From contig NC_079135.1 in NCBI RefSeq assembly GCF_945859705.1, forward strand, positions 83,584,253 through 83,648,252: a DNA stretch of 64,000 nucleotides, in the 5' to 3' direction. This DNA is from Episyrphus balteatus (lineage: Eukaryota > Arthropoda > Insecta > Diptera > Syrphidae). Positions 23,271 through 35,143 of the stretch are shown one piece after another (positions within the stretch are counted from its first letter, which is position 1; every line of letters begins with the position of its first letter). A program made the position numbers and the translations under genes. Below the pieces are notes generated by a model. That model saw nothing but the letters and a program-made list of their open reading frames with translations, was not told the origin of the DNA and ran no database searches.

Positions 23271-25349
23271 TTAATTGTAATGGATGAAGAACATATTCTT
23301 AAAATTTTGCGATTTTACATTAACATTTATTGATTGAATTAAGAAATAGTTTTTATTGAAGATATTTATCAAAATATTGAGAGGACTATTGGCCCCATAA
23401 TTAGATCTACTAAAAATATTACAAAGAGGCATTTGCCTTCTTAAGCTAGAACGACTAACACTAAAACTCAATCTACACAGAATCGATGAAGCCGTAACTG
23501 TTCCGCCTACAATTCCCACCATAAAACAGAATTGCAAGTACTCTCGATGACCTAAAAGAGATGGAAGATTTATTAGTTGAAGTCTATGTGAATAAGGTGG
23601 CAAATCAATCCTACTAGACCAGGGAAGAAAACGTAAACAAAATCTCATAAATCTTCTTTGAACATATTCTATTCTGTTGACATGAACCGCGTAATATGGG
23701 GCCCATACAATACAACCGTATTCCAGAATAGACCTAACAAATGAAACATACAGAATTTTAAGCACATAAGGATCACGAAAGTCACGAGCAAATCTTTTAA
23801 TGAAACCAAGCATCTGATTAGCTTTTTTTATAATATAATTGTAATGGTTAGTGAATGAAAGTTTTGAATCCAACACCACACCGAGGTCAGAGAAACTTGA
23901 AAGACTACATAATTGAGACGTGTTCAACAAATAAGTATATGACAGGACATTGTGTTTGCGTGTAAAACGCATTATTTTACACTTGTCAATATTTAAAGAC
24001 AGACGATTAGTATTGCACCATTCCCAGAATTTTTGAAGATCTTCTTGTAGAAGTTCACAGTCAGCTACTGAGTCAATTTTTCGAAATATTTTCACGTCAT
24101 CGGCATAAATTAAAGACATAGAGTTACTTAAAACAGAAGGAAGATCATTAATAAATAAGACAAACAATAAAGGACCAAGGTGACTACCTTGAGGTACACC
24201 CGAATTAACTTTAAACCATTGGGAACATTCATTTCTAAATACAACACTATATAATCTATTTTTGAGATACGAAGAAATCCATAAAATAAAGCGATCGTTA
24301 AGTCCAATGGTGCATAGTTTCTTAAGTAATATTTCATGATTAAGTTTGTCGAAAGCTTTACTGAAATCAGTAAAAACACAATCTACTTGCTTATACTTTT
24401 CAAAGGCATCTAAGCAGAACGTTGTAAACTGTAGTAAATTTGTGACCGTAGATTTCTTTTTGACAAAGCCATGTTGGTTTTCACATATAACAGAGGTACA
24501 ATGAAATGACAGAATATCACAGACAATGGATTCGAACAGTTTAGGGATGACAGAAAGCTTGGCAATAGGTCTGTAGTTTGTCACTAATTTTTTTGGACCT
24601 TTCTTATGAATGGGAGTAAGATATGCATTTTTCCATATAGCGGGAAACGTAGAATTACTAATTGACGTATTGAAAAGCACAAACAACGGGTAAGACATAT
24701 ATATTGCACATTTTTTCAAAATAAAAGACGGCAAGCCATCAGGGCCGGGACTGAAACACTCGTCTAACTTTTCGATATAGTCAAGAATAGTTGCTTCAGA
24801 AATTGCAAAATTAATCGAGTTAAGATGTGAGAATTCATCAAATGAATAAGTTATATTTGAGTCATTTGTAGAGTCATTTTCAAAAGCACCCTGGAAGAAT
24901 TCGGCGAACATGTTGGTTATAACCTCTGGGGAATGGCTAGTAGAATTATTATAAGTCATATGTGCTGGGTAACCGTCAGATTTTCTTTTACAATTAACAT
25001 AATTCCAGAAGTTACGTGGATTAGATTTAAGTTCATTTTCTGTTTTAGATATAAAGCTTGTATAGAGAAAGTTAGAGTAGCTTATAAATTCATCCCTTAA
25101 ATGAATGTAACTATTACGGTTTTCATCAGTTTGTGATAGATTGAATTTTATCCAAGCCTTGTTTCTTTTGTTTTTAAGCTTTTTTATATGTAGATCGAAC
25201 CATGGCGGGCTGCTATTAAATACACGTTTTTTGCGTAGAGGGACTGTTTCTAAAAAGCAAAAAAATAATATTTCATAAAAATGTACAATCATTTCGTCAA
25301 AATTAACATTAAAGAAAACAGAATCCCAGTTATAGTCTATTGAATAGAC
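23271..25349 (-). pseudogene. LINE ORF2, reverse transcriptase part (3' piece of split gene)
   Basis: About 690 codons with the ordered reverse transcriptase motifs of non-LTR elements: FSPGPDGLPSFILK (about residue 210 of the open frame), NYRPIAKLSVIPKLFE, QHGFVKKKSTVTNLL, FTDFSKAFDKLNHE (about 340), SGVPQGSHLGPLLFVLFIND, and the catalytic YADD (about 425). These are followed by LSLNIDKCKIM, the thumb region and the Jockey/CR1-type VRSILEYGCIVWAPYY and IEYVQRRFMRF segments. There is no RNase H domain. The first ~9 residues of the open frame (MNEFVPSKK) come from the inserted element, so no native start exists here. No internal stop or frameshift is seen. Confidence 0.9.
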
Positions 25350-28300
25350 CTTTTTGGATGGAACAAATTCGTTCAAGACTTTTTATTGGCGATTATGATT
25401 CCTTGGCATACAAGAATACTCTAGCCAAAAGTGCTACTAAATCCGTTGGTGCATTTCTGAGAAAACGGCAACACTGGTCGGTTTTCAGTTTTTTTGATTT
25501 AACTCGAAAACCAAGCTTGACTTTGAAATGGTTCAAAGACACTTTTCATAGCAAATTAAATTTTCTGTCAAGTTAAGATGGTTAAAAAATTTTTAAAATT
25601 ATTTTTGACTAAAATTCTAACCTAAAATCAAAGAAAAAAAAGTTAAAAAATTGACAATTTTATTTTTTTTTACTAAATCAAGGGGCATTTTGTGTATGTA
25701 GCCGGGACGTCCAAACTTTGTACTAATGAAATAAAGTAGAGGTAAAATCCTTTGATAATATGCAATTTTTAATTTTTTTTCTCAAGAAACAACTTAAATG
25801 TACCTATTCAAAAATTAGCACTTTTTCTAAATTTTTGACTTTTTTAGTTAAAAGCAAGTTTTTAAAACTCCATAAAATCGTATTAATTGGTAACTTTTAG
25901 ACTTTTAAAGTAAGCATACTTCGAGGGATTGATTTAATATAAACTAAATATGACAAACAAAAAAATTTATTTGCATCCTTATGGCCTTTTGTGCAATTTT
26001 GTGTATGTGCATTTTTATAAATTCGGGTCGAATGGATGGGCAGAGAGCCATTAGCTTTGGTCTATTGCATAGAAGAACATTTAATACCAACTTTTTTACT
26101 GTTTTCAATGGCCTGAAAAACAATTCTTGTAAAATCCGCGACCAACGAAAAGTTTCTCTTGAAAAACGAAAAAAATACTCTAATGAGTTTGAAACAAAAT
26201 AGCTCAGGCAAATTAGTAAATCAAATTGCACTTTTCGCGGGACAAATTTTTTTCATAAAACGTGTTTAGGTGAATGTCCTTATCGTAAAATTGAATTTTT
26301 TGGGATGATAAGATATCGGGAACAGCCGCCATCTTGGAAAAGAGGTCGGTGCCGTTTTTATTTTATAACTCCATTTTTACTCATTTAAACCAAAAATGTC
26401 CGAGGATAAACTTATTATCAATTAAATTATCTAAAAAATGATATACAAATGAATTCCGTGAGTTAGTTAAATTCAATTTTATAGTCGGTCAAAGTCCGGG
26501 TTCTTCTCGCAAGGTTAAGACAATATGACATTTTTTCAAATAGCTGAAGAACTTTTGATTTGTTTGGGATTTTCTTAAAAAATGAATTATAGCACTTTTA
26601 ATTATCTATGAAATGAGCCCTTTATCGTTACTGTAACCAACATAATGTATAAGTTATCTAACGTCGAAGTTCACATTCTACCAGTCAAAAGTGAGAAAAT
26701 ATCAAGTTTTCTTCTATTAGACCGAGCAAATTTTTGAAGTGGAGGTATAACCAAAATATAAGTAAACAGTTTTTTAACTATATTCGTCTAAATATTGAAT
26801 TCAAAGTTTGAAATCTTTAATGTTAACCTTTATATGGTTTTCGAGGTTTTAAATGAAGTGAATTTTCCAATTAATGTGAATAAGCTAAAGTGACACTATT
26901 TAAAATTCTAAATATAAGAACTGATGCCCTGTCATTTTTCCTAAACATGAACACCTCAATCTCAGCATTACGATAAGTATAACTCAAGATATGAGGTGTG
27001 TAAGCCGTTATGTTTTCGAGACTATTGTGTTTAATTTTTGATTGTTTATTTGAACTATTGAAATTCCAAATATGTTCAGTTAAAAAATCGTATATCATGA
27101 CTTCGACGTTTGGTTGCTTCTACAATGTGATGGTTACAAAAACAATAAAAGGTTCATTTCATAGATAATTAAAAGTGCTATATTTCATTCTTTTAGAAAA
27201 TCCCAAACAAATCAAAAGTTCTTCAGATATTTTAAAAAATGTCATATTGTCTTAACCTTGAGAGAAGAACCCGGACTTTGACCGACTATAAAATTGAATT
27301 TAACTAACTCATGGAATTCATTTGTATATCATTTTTTAGATAATTTAATTGATAATAAGTCTATCCTCGGACATTTTTGGTTTAAATGAGTAAAAATGGA
27401 GTTATAAAATAAAAACGGCACCGACCTCTTTTCCAAGATGGCGACTGTTCACGATATCTTATCATCCCAAAAAATTCACTTTTACGATAAGGACATTCAC
27501 CTAAACACGTTCCATGAAAAAAATTTGTCCCGCGAAAAGTGCAATTTGATTTACTAATTTGCCTGAGCTATTTTGTTTCAAACTCATTAGAGTATTTTTT
27601 TCGTTTTTCAAGAGAAACTTTTCGTTGGTCGCGGATTTTACAAGAATTGTTTTTCAGGCCATTGAAAACAGTAAAAGAGTTGGTATTAAATGTTCTTCTA
27701 TGCAATAGACCAAAGCTAATGGCTCTCTGTCCATCCATTCGACCCGAATTTATAAAAATGCACATACACAAAATTGCACAAAAGGCCATAAGGATGCAAA
27801 TAAATTTTTTTGTTTGTCATATTTAGTTTATATTAAATCAATCCCTCGAAGTATGCTTACTTTAAAAGTCTAAAAGTTACCAATTAATACGATTTTATGG
27901 AGTTTTAAAAACTTGCTTTTAACTAAAAAAGTCAAAAATTTAGAAAAAGTGCTAATTTTTGAATAGGTACATTTAAGTTGTTTCTTGAGAAAAAAAATTA
28001 AAAATTGCATATTATCAAAGGATTTTACCTCTACTTTATTTCATTAGTACAAAGTTTGGACGTCCCGGCTACATACACAAAATGCCCCTTGATTTAGTAA
28101 AAAAAAATAAAATTGTCAATTTTTTAACTTTTTTTTCTTTGATTTTAGGTTAGAATTTTAGTCAAAAATAATTTTAAAAATTTTTTAACCATCTTAACTT
28201 GACAGAAAATTTAATTTGCTATGAAAAGTGTCTTTGAACCATTTCAAAGTCAAGCTTGGTTTTCGAGTTAAATCAAAAAAACTGAAAACCGACCAGTGTT

Positions 28301-28430
28301 GCCGTTTTCTCAGAAATGCACCAACGGATTTAGTAGCACTTTTGGCTAGAGTATTCTTGTATGCCAAGGAATCATAATCGCCAATAAAAAGTCTTGAACG
28401 AATTTGTTCTATTTTTGCTCTGGAGCTCGG
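25350..28430. mobile_element. Long-armed foldback element inserted in LINE ORF2
   Basis: Two inverted arms of about 1.32 kb (about 25361-26680 and 27105-28409) surround a ~420-bp unique centre. The flanking LINE sequence is duplicated: GTCTATTGAATAGAC at 25335-25349 and GTCTATTAAATAGAC at 28431-28445, a 15-bp palindromic sequence with one central difference. The outermost ends differ: about 11 nt (CTTTTTGGATG-like) on the left against about 21 nt (TATTTTTGCTC...) on the right before pairing starts. The arms carry mirrored open frames of 73-95 codons (near 25980 and 27540, plus a 72-codon frame at the outer ends). I do not recognise any transposase in them. Small differences between arms show that they have diverged a little. 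Confidence 0.85.
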
Positions 28431-28445
28431 GTCTATTAAATAGAC

Positions 28446-29270
28446 TATAATGTCATTGAGTAAATTAAAAAGTAGAGTAAAATTACATTTTTTAAAATTG
28501 AATTCATGCTGATCCTTACAAATATTAGATGAATGATAGATACTTAAGCTCATAGAAATAGATAATGCAGGATGATGGCGATCTTCTTCTACAAGTTTTG
28601 TGTCACTCAATAAAACTGCAGCATCAGAGTTGGAGACATGAGAGAAATAGATAAGGTCCAAAGTTTTGCCAAATTGGTTACTCACTCCATTTAATTGATC
28701 AAGGCCAAAAGAAGCCATTCCGTCGATAACGAGAAACTCGTTGTTGTTGGAAGCGTCGACAGGTAGAAAGGCATCACAGTGATTGGATTTTGCCCATTTT
28801 AGGTGAGGTAGATTAAAATCTCCGATTATTAATAATTCATCTGCTTCATCAATTTGTTCATGAATAGTCTCCAAGTAGTCAAAAAGTTTATTATAGACGT
28901 CATTGTTCGAAGAGGGTGGGATATAACAGGCAACCACATATATGTAACCAGACAGGATTTTTATTTTCACACACAGAACTTCAAGATCCGAATCCAAAAA
29001 ATTATCGACAAGACTACAGAGGAAATGGTTACGAACAGCTATTAACAAACCACCACCAACAGTAGCGGAAGGATCATAGTGACGATCACGACGGTAGATT
29101 TGAAAGCTGGAGTCAAAAATTTCTGTATCCATAAAAGATGAGTTTAGCCAAGTTTCGGTGAGGATAAGTATATCGTGAGGAATGTTGTTTATATTCTTGT
29201 AGACCTTATTGGTCTTTGTCCGAAGTCCGTTAACATTTTGGTAGTAGATTAATACCTTTTAAAGCTGCTC
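28446..29270 (-). pseudogene. LINE ORF2, endonuclease part (5' piece of split gene)
   Basis: Apurinic-type (exonuclease-endonuclease-phosphatase) endonuclease domain that nicks target DNA to prime reverse transcription. Visible motifs in order: YQNVNGLRTK (upstream of the first Met, near 29240), LTETWL, YRRDR, GGGLLIAV, CYIPPSS, IIGDFNLPHLKW, LDLIYFS and DRHHPAL. The expected catalytic N, E, D, N and H residues are all present. The frame continues into the inserted element and stops there. The genuine start is upstream of the Met at 29132, overlapping the end of ORF1. The gene is broken only by the insertion at 25350-28430; its continuation is the frame ending at 23271. Confidence 0.88.
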
Positions 29271-30424
29271 TGTTTCAGGTATGGCGTTGTCAGGTGTTGT
29301 TGAAAATGGTGATGATTAATTGGCAGCGTTCTCTTTTGAAATTCATGAAAAATAATTCCTTCTGGCCAAAACGATGATGAGTTAAGAAGATAGAATATTG
29401 AGTCTGGAACTTTGATCTTGAACGAAGAATATTTTGCAAAGTTACGATGAATCATTTTCTCGACGAGCGTTAAACGTAGCGTCCCGATTTTCGTTTTAAT
29501 GTAGTTTTTTACATCGAGAGCATTTGTAGAGGGATCAAGTTTCGAAATGAAAAGGGTTTTTTGTCCTTCAACTATTTTTAATCCATAGTCAATAGGTGAT
29601 GCTAAGTTATCCACAATGTGCGGGAGCAAACTACGGAATGGGTTGGCGGGAGGAATGTTTGATGCAGCTGTAGGTGACGTTGATGAAGGTTTGGTCGAAG
29701 AAACGGGAAGTTGAACAGGGTTTGACGTTGAATTTGTAGATTGGTCGGAGGGAAGCAGAGTTATTGTAGAAGCTGGAGGCTGTTCGAGTGGAGGTAGAGT
29801 TGATGCAGGCTGGATCGATGAAACATAGAGCTGATCAAGATTGGAAGTTGAAGCTGCAGATTGTTCAGATGAATTTGGGTTTAATTCTGGTGGGATAGGT
29901 GGGGCTGGAAGTTGAGAGGGATTTACGTGTAGAGTGGGAGGTGTAGCGGAGCATTGATTAGAAGAATCTGAGGATAGAGAAGATTCAAGGGGCGAGTTAG
30001 TTGATTGTTTCTTCGAAGGGATTGGTAACGTCAAATCTAGGTCTTCACTTTTGCGTTTATTGGATTTATTTTCGACAGGGGCATTTTGAGATTTAGATGC
30101 ACTTCTTGTATGTTGACGCTTTAAGATTGGTATATTTGATATATTTTCAATTTTATCGTTTAAATAGAGCAGTTGGTTTTGCAGTCTATCTATCATCTTT
30201 GAGTTAGAAAGAATGTCACGAATAATGTTAGATTGGGCAAAAGGGTCACAATTAACGCAGAAAAAATAAAACGGTTTCGATTTGTTAAAGAGTTTAATTG
30301 AACTAGAAGGTGCGCCTATACACTTAACGTGGAATGTTTTATGGCAGTTACCATGGCACATAATTGAATCAATCATAAAGTCGCAGATTTCAGAACATTT
30401 CTCGCATACAGACATTATGACCAC
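29249..30424 (-). CDS. LINE ORF1 protein with N-terminal PHD finger
   Basis: A 391-residue open frame. Cysteines 7, 10, 23, 27, His32, Cys35, Cys56 and Cys59 give the full C4HC3 pattern of a PHD-type zinc finger, known from ORF1 of CR1/Jockey-group retrotransposons. The middle (about 105-270) is low complexity and rich in Ser, Pro, Gln and Thr with LPPLEQPPAS-like repeats, likely disordered. The C-terminal part (about 285-375: TLFISKLDPSTNALDVKNYI through SSFKIKVP and FWPEGIIFHEF) resembles the conserved C-terminal domain of insect ORF1 proteins. Its role is probably binding of the element RNA. The frame begins MVIM; either Met1 or Met4 could be used. It has no frameshift. Confidence 0.85.
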   Translation of the reverse strand: MVIMSVCEKCSEICDFMIDSIMCHGNCHKTFHVKCIGAPSSSIKLFNKSKPFYFFCVNCDPFAQSNIIRDILSNSKMIDRLQNQLLYLNDKIENISNIPILKRQHTRSASKSQNAPVENKSNKRKSEDLDLTLPIPSKKQSTNSPLESSLSSDSSNQCSATPPTLHVNPSQLPAPPIPPELNPNSSEQSAASTSNLDQLYVSSIQPASTLPPLEQPPASTITLLPSDQSTNSTSNPVQLPVSSTKPSSTSPTAASNIPPANPFRSLLPHIVDNLASPIDYGLKIVEGQKTLFISKLDPSTNALDVKNYIKTKIGTLRLTLVEKMIHRNFAKYSSFKIKVPDSIFYLLNSSSFWPEGIIFHEFQKRTLPINHHHFQQHLTTPYLKQSSFKRY

Positions 30425-30480
30425 TATTAATAATTTAAATATAATATTTTTTTTATTTTTTTTTTTATTTTTTTTTTTTT

Positions 30481-31309
30481 TTTAATTGGGGTACAATTTA
30501 AGCTACGGCCCTGTGTGATTTTCAAAGTTATATAATAAAAGCACAAATAGCCCGAAAGTATGCTATGTATTTTCAAAGGTATGTTATGTATTTTCAAAAG
30601 TATGCAATATAAAGTATTTGTTAGAATATTTTATACAAATCACTGAAGTATGCAATAGCAAAATATCACAAACCAGAGAAATGAAACAGATAGTTATTAG
30701 TTTTATTTCCACTCAATACAAAAAAAAAAAGAAGCACTGGATGGAGGTTGTCAAAACACAGAATGAAAAATTTGGATTTGTAAAAGTTAATTATTAAAAG
30801 ACCACTTGTATTTTAGTTAACACTTAGTCAAATTTAACAGTACTTTTAATTAGAATAAGTAAAAGAATCAATAAATTAATTTATTAACACGAGAATAAAC
30901 AAAATAAATAACTTTATATGGAGCGCAAAAATACACGTCACTTGCAAGAGGAGGCAGGGTTCGGTTTTTTGTATTTTAGAACTCTTATTATATATGACCA
31001 CAAAATGTCTGCGAGCCAATTCTAAACAGCAACTTTTAAATCGTTTAAATTGTTTTAGATTGCAAAGATTATCGACTGTAAGACAGGGGACCAACATTTT
31101 TTTTCTGACTCAGACATCTGGAAATGTAAGGATGGTTTTCGGCAAAATCATAAAGAGAAATCATTTACAATGTCATATTTCTAATATTAGAAAAACAATT
31201 TATCCGGTACCTACTTTTTTGGTAATATATTAATTTTGTAATGATTTTGAGTCCTAAAAACCAAAAGTTTATTGCAAGTCCAAACATTTATTTTTTCTTA
31301 TACATATAC
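30481..31309. other. AT-rich DNA without recognisable genes
   Basis: Starts at the poly-T block marking the A-rich LINE leader. GTATGYTATGTATTTTCAAA occurs twice near 30558-30600. No coding sequence is supported. Confidence 0.5.
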
Positions 31310-31575
31310 TGAAGCAAAGCTCATATGAGTTTTACATCACAGATATGAGTTCACTGTGAACAGGCCAATGCATTTAGCTAAAAATATTACAATTCCATTT
31401 TTGACAATTTTCAAAAAAAAATTCAAGGGGTAGGTAGGTACTTCTTGCCGAAAAAAAGCATTTTTAATATTTTCCTCCAAATTGATCGAGTGAGACTAAC
31501 TAAAGTTCCTTGGTGTTTTCGCTGAGTTTTTTGCATCCAAATTTTTTTTTTACATTCGAGGGCAGCCTTCGGAAA
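31310..31575. repeat. ~310-bp repeat, copy d (diverged)
   Basis: Matches copies b and c: AGATATGAGTTCAC, GCATTTAGCTAAAAATATTA, TTCAAGGGGTAGG, TCCTCCAAATTGATCGAGTG, then a shortened end TTTTTTGCATCCAA. More diverged than the copies near 12-14 kb. Confidence 0.6.
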
Positions 31576-34500
31576 TTGTAAACTTTTAAAACTTCGTACT
31601 TACATTTGGGTTTTCCACTCCCAAAATTTTCTGTGGGCACTCGATCTATAACGTAGAAACTAGAGCCGTTGAAATTTGTTGGAAATTCCATGAAAAGTTG
31701 AAGTTTTGTCAAAATAAAAAAAAAGATATTCTGCGCTAAAAGTTCTAAAATGGGATCATGACTTCATCTACAACCACAATTTCGAATGGACAAAATATCG
31801 AAAATTAAACATAAAAATCTAGAATTTAAAAATCTAAAATTGTCAAAATCTAGAATTACATAATTTCGAACCTAAAATAAAATCTCGAAAAAATCTTGAA
31901 AATTTTTTAACTTACAGGAATGATATGAAAATATAGCTAGTTAAGCCAACAATACAATAATTTTAATATAATATGAATATATTTATTCATAACATACCTA
32001 AATACAATTCAAACTTGAGATTTTGGGTGTTCGGTATTCTAACTTTCGAAATTTTGTCTTTCGAGGTTTTGGCTTTTGAAATAACGGGCCCCTTCTAAAA
32101 TTTTTCGGATAATTAAAAAAAAAACTACCAAAAAAAGGTTTTCGTTGAAAAAATTAAACTTCCAGAAGTAAGAATTATCTTTTGATTCTATATATAAATA
32201 GCAACCAAAACAAAAGTTATGAACTGAACGGTAAAATTTAATTTACAAACAAAATTTTTCCAATTGTTTCAAGAAAGAAATATACTAATGATTATAATGA
32301 AATTATTAGGTTAATTTTTCTTGAAAAATGCAAAAATTTGCTCAGGTCCAATTTATTTATTCTCCATTATATTTAATATCACCGCTTTAAAAATGAGAAA
32401 TCTGTCAAAACACACACAAATTTTCAAATATCCCATTCTAAATGGCAACTTTATTATTTTGACAATTTTTATTGCAGAAAAAAAGTGTAAAATAGTGAAA
32501 GTAACAATAAAAGTGTGTTTAATTTAATAAAAAAAATTATTCATTTGACAGAATTTGTTTTATATACATATGTATATTTTTGTTTGTCAAAAATTAATAT
32601 GACAAATATAAAAACATAAAGTGAACAGTGTTTCAAAAATTTGTGTTGTAAATTTAACCATCTGTAGATGGTAAAGTGCTAATGAATGTGGAGTAAATTT
32701 ATATAATATTTTTAATTTATTTCCATTTTTACCACATACATCAATTTTTGAAGCCACGTTCTTTCTTTTTGGCCAATAAAATACTTTAAGTAGAACATAA
32801 AATCCTTAAGTTCTACTTTTTGTTCCCCCTAAGTTATGTTAAACTTAGAGTAATTTATGACACAATTTGAAGTTTGTGCAAACCGCTACGTAGAACTTAA
32901 ATGTTTATGTTTCACATAAATATTTAAGACTCGTTTCAGCAAATGGGCTTTAAAGAAATTCGTTAATATTTGGAACTGTTTTTGTTTTATCATTTAATAT
33001 TTTTCAGTATTGCTGCTGCTACTTGATATATTCAAATTCATGCAATCCCTTATTTCAATAGCTTTTAATACCATTATTTTCTTTGAAAACAGATAACTAC
33101 ATTTTTTTTGGGCGATCCATGATGGTATTTCTCAAAATTGGATAATTTGAATTGTGTTCACAATTAATTTATGAAATAATATTTTTTTCTCAGGAATTTA
33201 ATTTTAGTGCACTAAGTAGGTAAGATTACTTTAAATAGAAAAAAACCCAATATGACTTAAACATACTCTTTTTTTACCCTTAGAAAATCACAATATTTAC
33301 CCTCAAACAACATCATTTCTTTATCGTTTAATGATTTTTCCTGAGAAACTCATCATGAACAGGAAATACCCCTAATGGATATGATTCATTCGAAAAAGTA
33401 ATATCATAGCAGAATGGAGTACTTCAATAATATAAGACTTGTCCTCAAGGACACATAGCTGCTTACAATCATTTCCTGTATTCTTTAGGTCATTAAGTAA
33501 TCTGCCTTTCATTCCTTCTTCAATGTTGTCATTTTCAATGACAGTTGTTGGACAACCTCTATATACTAGCTGCTGTTCGTCAAGAAAAAAAAAAAAAAAA
33601 CTTAATAATAATAAATACGCACTCAAATTGTCCTAATCAATAAATAGCTTCCAAGAAAGTGCTTTAATACAGCAAAAAAAAAATAAAAAGGAAATAGGTG
33701 GGTACACAATTCTGTATTTAATATCCTTCCCCGTATCCTGTTCGTAAACATTTCTTTTTTTTCCCATCAGACTAGTGAAGGTTAGATACTCTTTTTTTTC
33801 TCTCTACATCATCGCAAACTGCGGCAAGATGTCGGCCGTCTGTCAAAACATTTTTATGCCACTTTAAACCATAATCGAGTGGATGCGGCTATATCAAAAC
33901 GATATCGTAATGGACCCATTCAGATTTCTACAAAATAGAAAATCTGTCATCAAATTTCTGCTAAATGATTGCAAAACAAATTTGTCTGCCTCAAAATGTT
34001 GGGCTATTCTCAGATCTGCTCTGGACATAATCCACTTGTCAATATAAGCTGGAAATATATAAAGAGGCAGACTTGAGGGCTCAAGTTTTTTTTTTCAAAA
34101 TTTTTGTCCTTCTCTGTTCGTTATAACCCCCAACCCTCAAACCACCCCAAACAAAATATGAAAGTTGGGTTAAATATTTTGATTCTATATATTGTTAAAT
34201 TCAATCAGGACATTTTTATCTACAAGGATACATTTTAATATCCTTTGTATATGGGAAGTAGATAAGTTGTTGTCAATGTCAGCAGATTTTAAGGTTCTAA
34301 TAGAACTTTTATTGCGAATGTAGTAAAGGACCAAAGGCATTCTGAGAGGGGTTCTGATCCGATTTCTTATGGTTAATCCCCCAACATTGTACTTGTTTCA
34401 TTTTTATTGTGCGGCTCTTTTATTGGCTCTTTTTCTGAGTAATGGATGCATAAACTCTATCATAATTATGTTATTTGAATCGATTTTTATATTTCCCTTT

Positions 34501-35143
34501 TGGGGTATTTATGATGTAGTTTTCACGCTAACGATTATTGAGCTTAAAGATAATCATCGCACACTTTGTATGGGAAAGGGGAATTGATTCTGTGTAGTAT
34601 CTATAAATGTTTGTACTTTTGTTGATCTGTTCAAATGGAAAACCACCCTATTTAATTTCATTTACAGTTTTGTGTGTGTTGTAATATTTTTTATTAGTTA
34701 TGTTATGAGGGGATTTAGAAAAGTCTGAATGGGCATTTGTAGATAGCAGCAATAATAATTTCTATAATAAATTCAGTTGTTTAGATAAAAAGTCAAAAAA
34801 AAAAAAAAGAGTGTGTGTACACATGTACACGCGACTGAAGTTATACTTCTCATTCAGTATATGTAAATGAATTTCATTTGATATTTTTAATTTCTATTAT
34901 GAAGTAAATAATCCACACTTAGTTTTTTTACATTTTTATCAAGTGAACAATAAATTAATTCTTTCATCCTCCTTGCGTCCATGTAATTTTCAATTTATTC
35001 TGTGAAATTTACTCATGTTGTTGGGTTCAGACCGTACGGTATATGGTTAACGAAAGTAAATGAATTGCGCATAAAATATGCAATATGGTAATTTTATGAG
35101 AATTGTGTGTGCTTCAGCACTAGTAGTAGCAATATGGAACTGG
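31576..35143. other. Mostly single-copy AT-rich DNA
   Basis: At 31790-32100 the phrases ATCTAGAATTT, TTTCGAACC, TTTCGAAATTTTG and TTTCGAGGTTTTGG recur with slight variation, probably remains of a subterminal-repeat transposon. From about 33780 to 34620 the sequence is less AT-rich and looks unique, but no protein domain was recognised. The GTGTGTGTACACATGTACAC run at 34810 is a short alternating purine-pyrimidine palindrome. Confidence 0.45.

Larger units (their letters stand above)
23138..30480 (-). mobile_element. Jockey/CR1-type LINE, near full length, split by a foldback insertion
   Basis: This is a non-LTR retrotransposon read on the minus strand. A short A-rich 5' leader (about 30425-30480) is followed by ORF1 (30424-29249). 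ORF2 follows: its endonuclease part runs from about 29265 to 28446 and its reverse transcriptase part from 25349 to 23271. The 3' untranslated region ends near 23138. The tail is not a plain poly(A); AGAAATTATTTATTTATT occurs twice in the 3' end (23138-23180), as in CR1-like elements that end in short tandem repeats. ORF1 and ORF2 appear to overlap or abut, since the start of the endonuclease reads through the ORF1 stop in another frame. Apart from the 3-kb insertion the frames look open, so this copy is young. Confidence 0.9.

Noticed and set aside
34801..34835. GTGTGTGTACACATGTACAC as regulatory palindrome
   Set aside because: A short alternating purine-pyrimidine microsatellite explains it.
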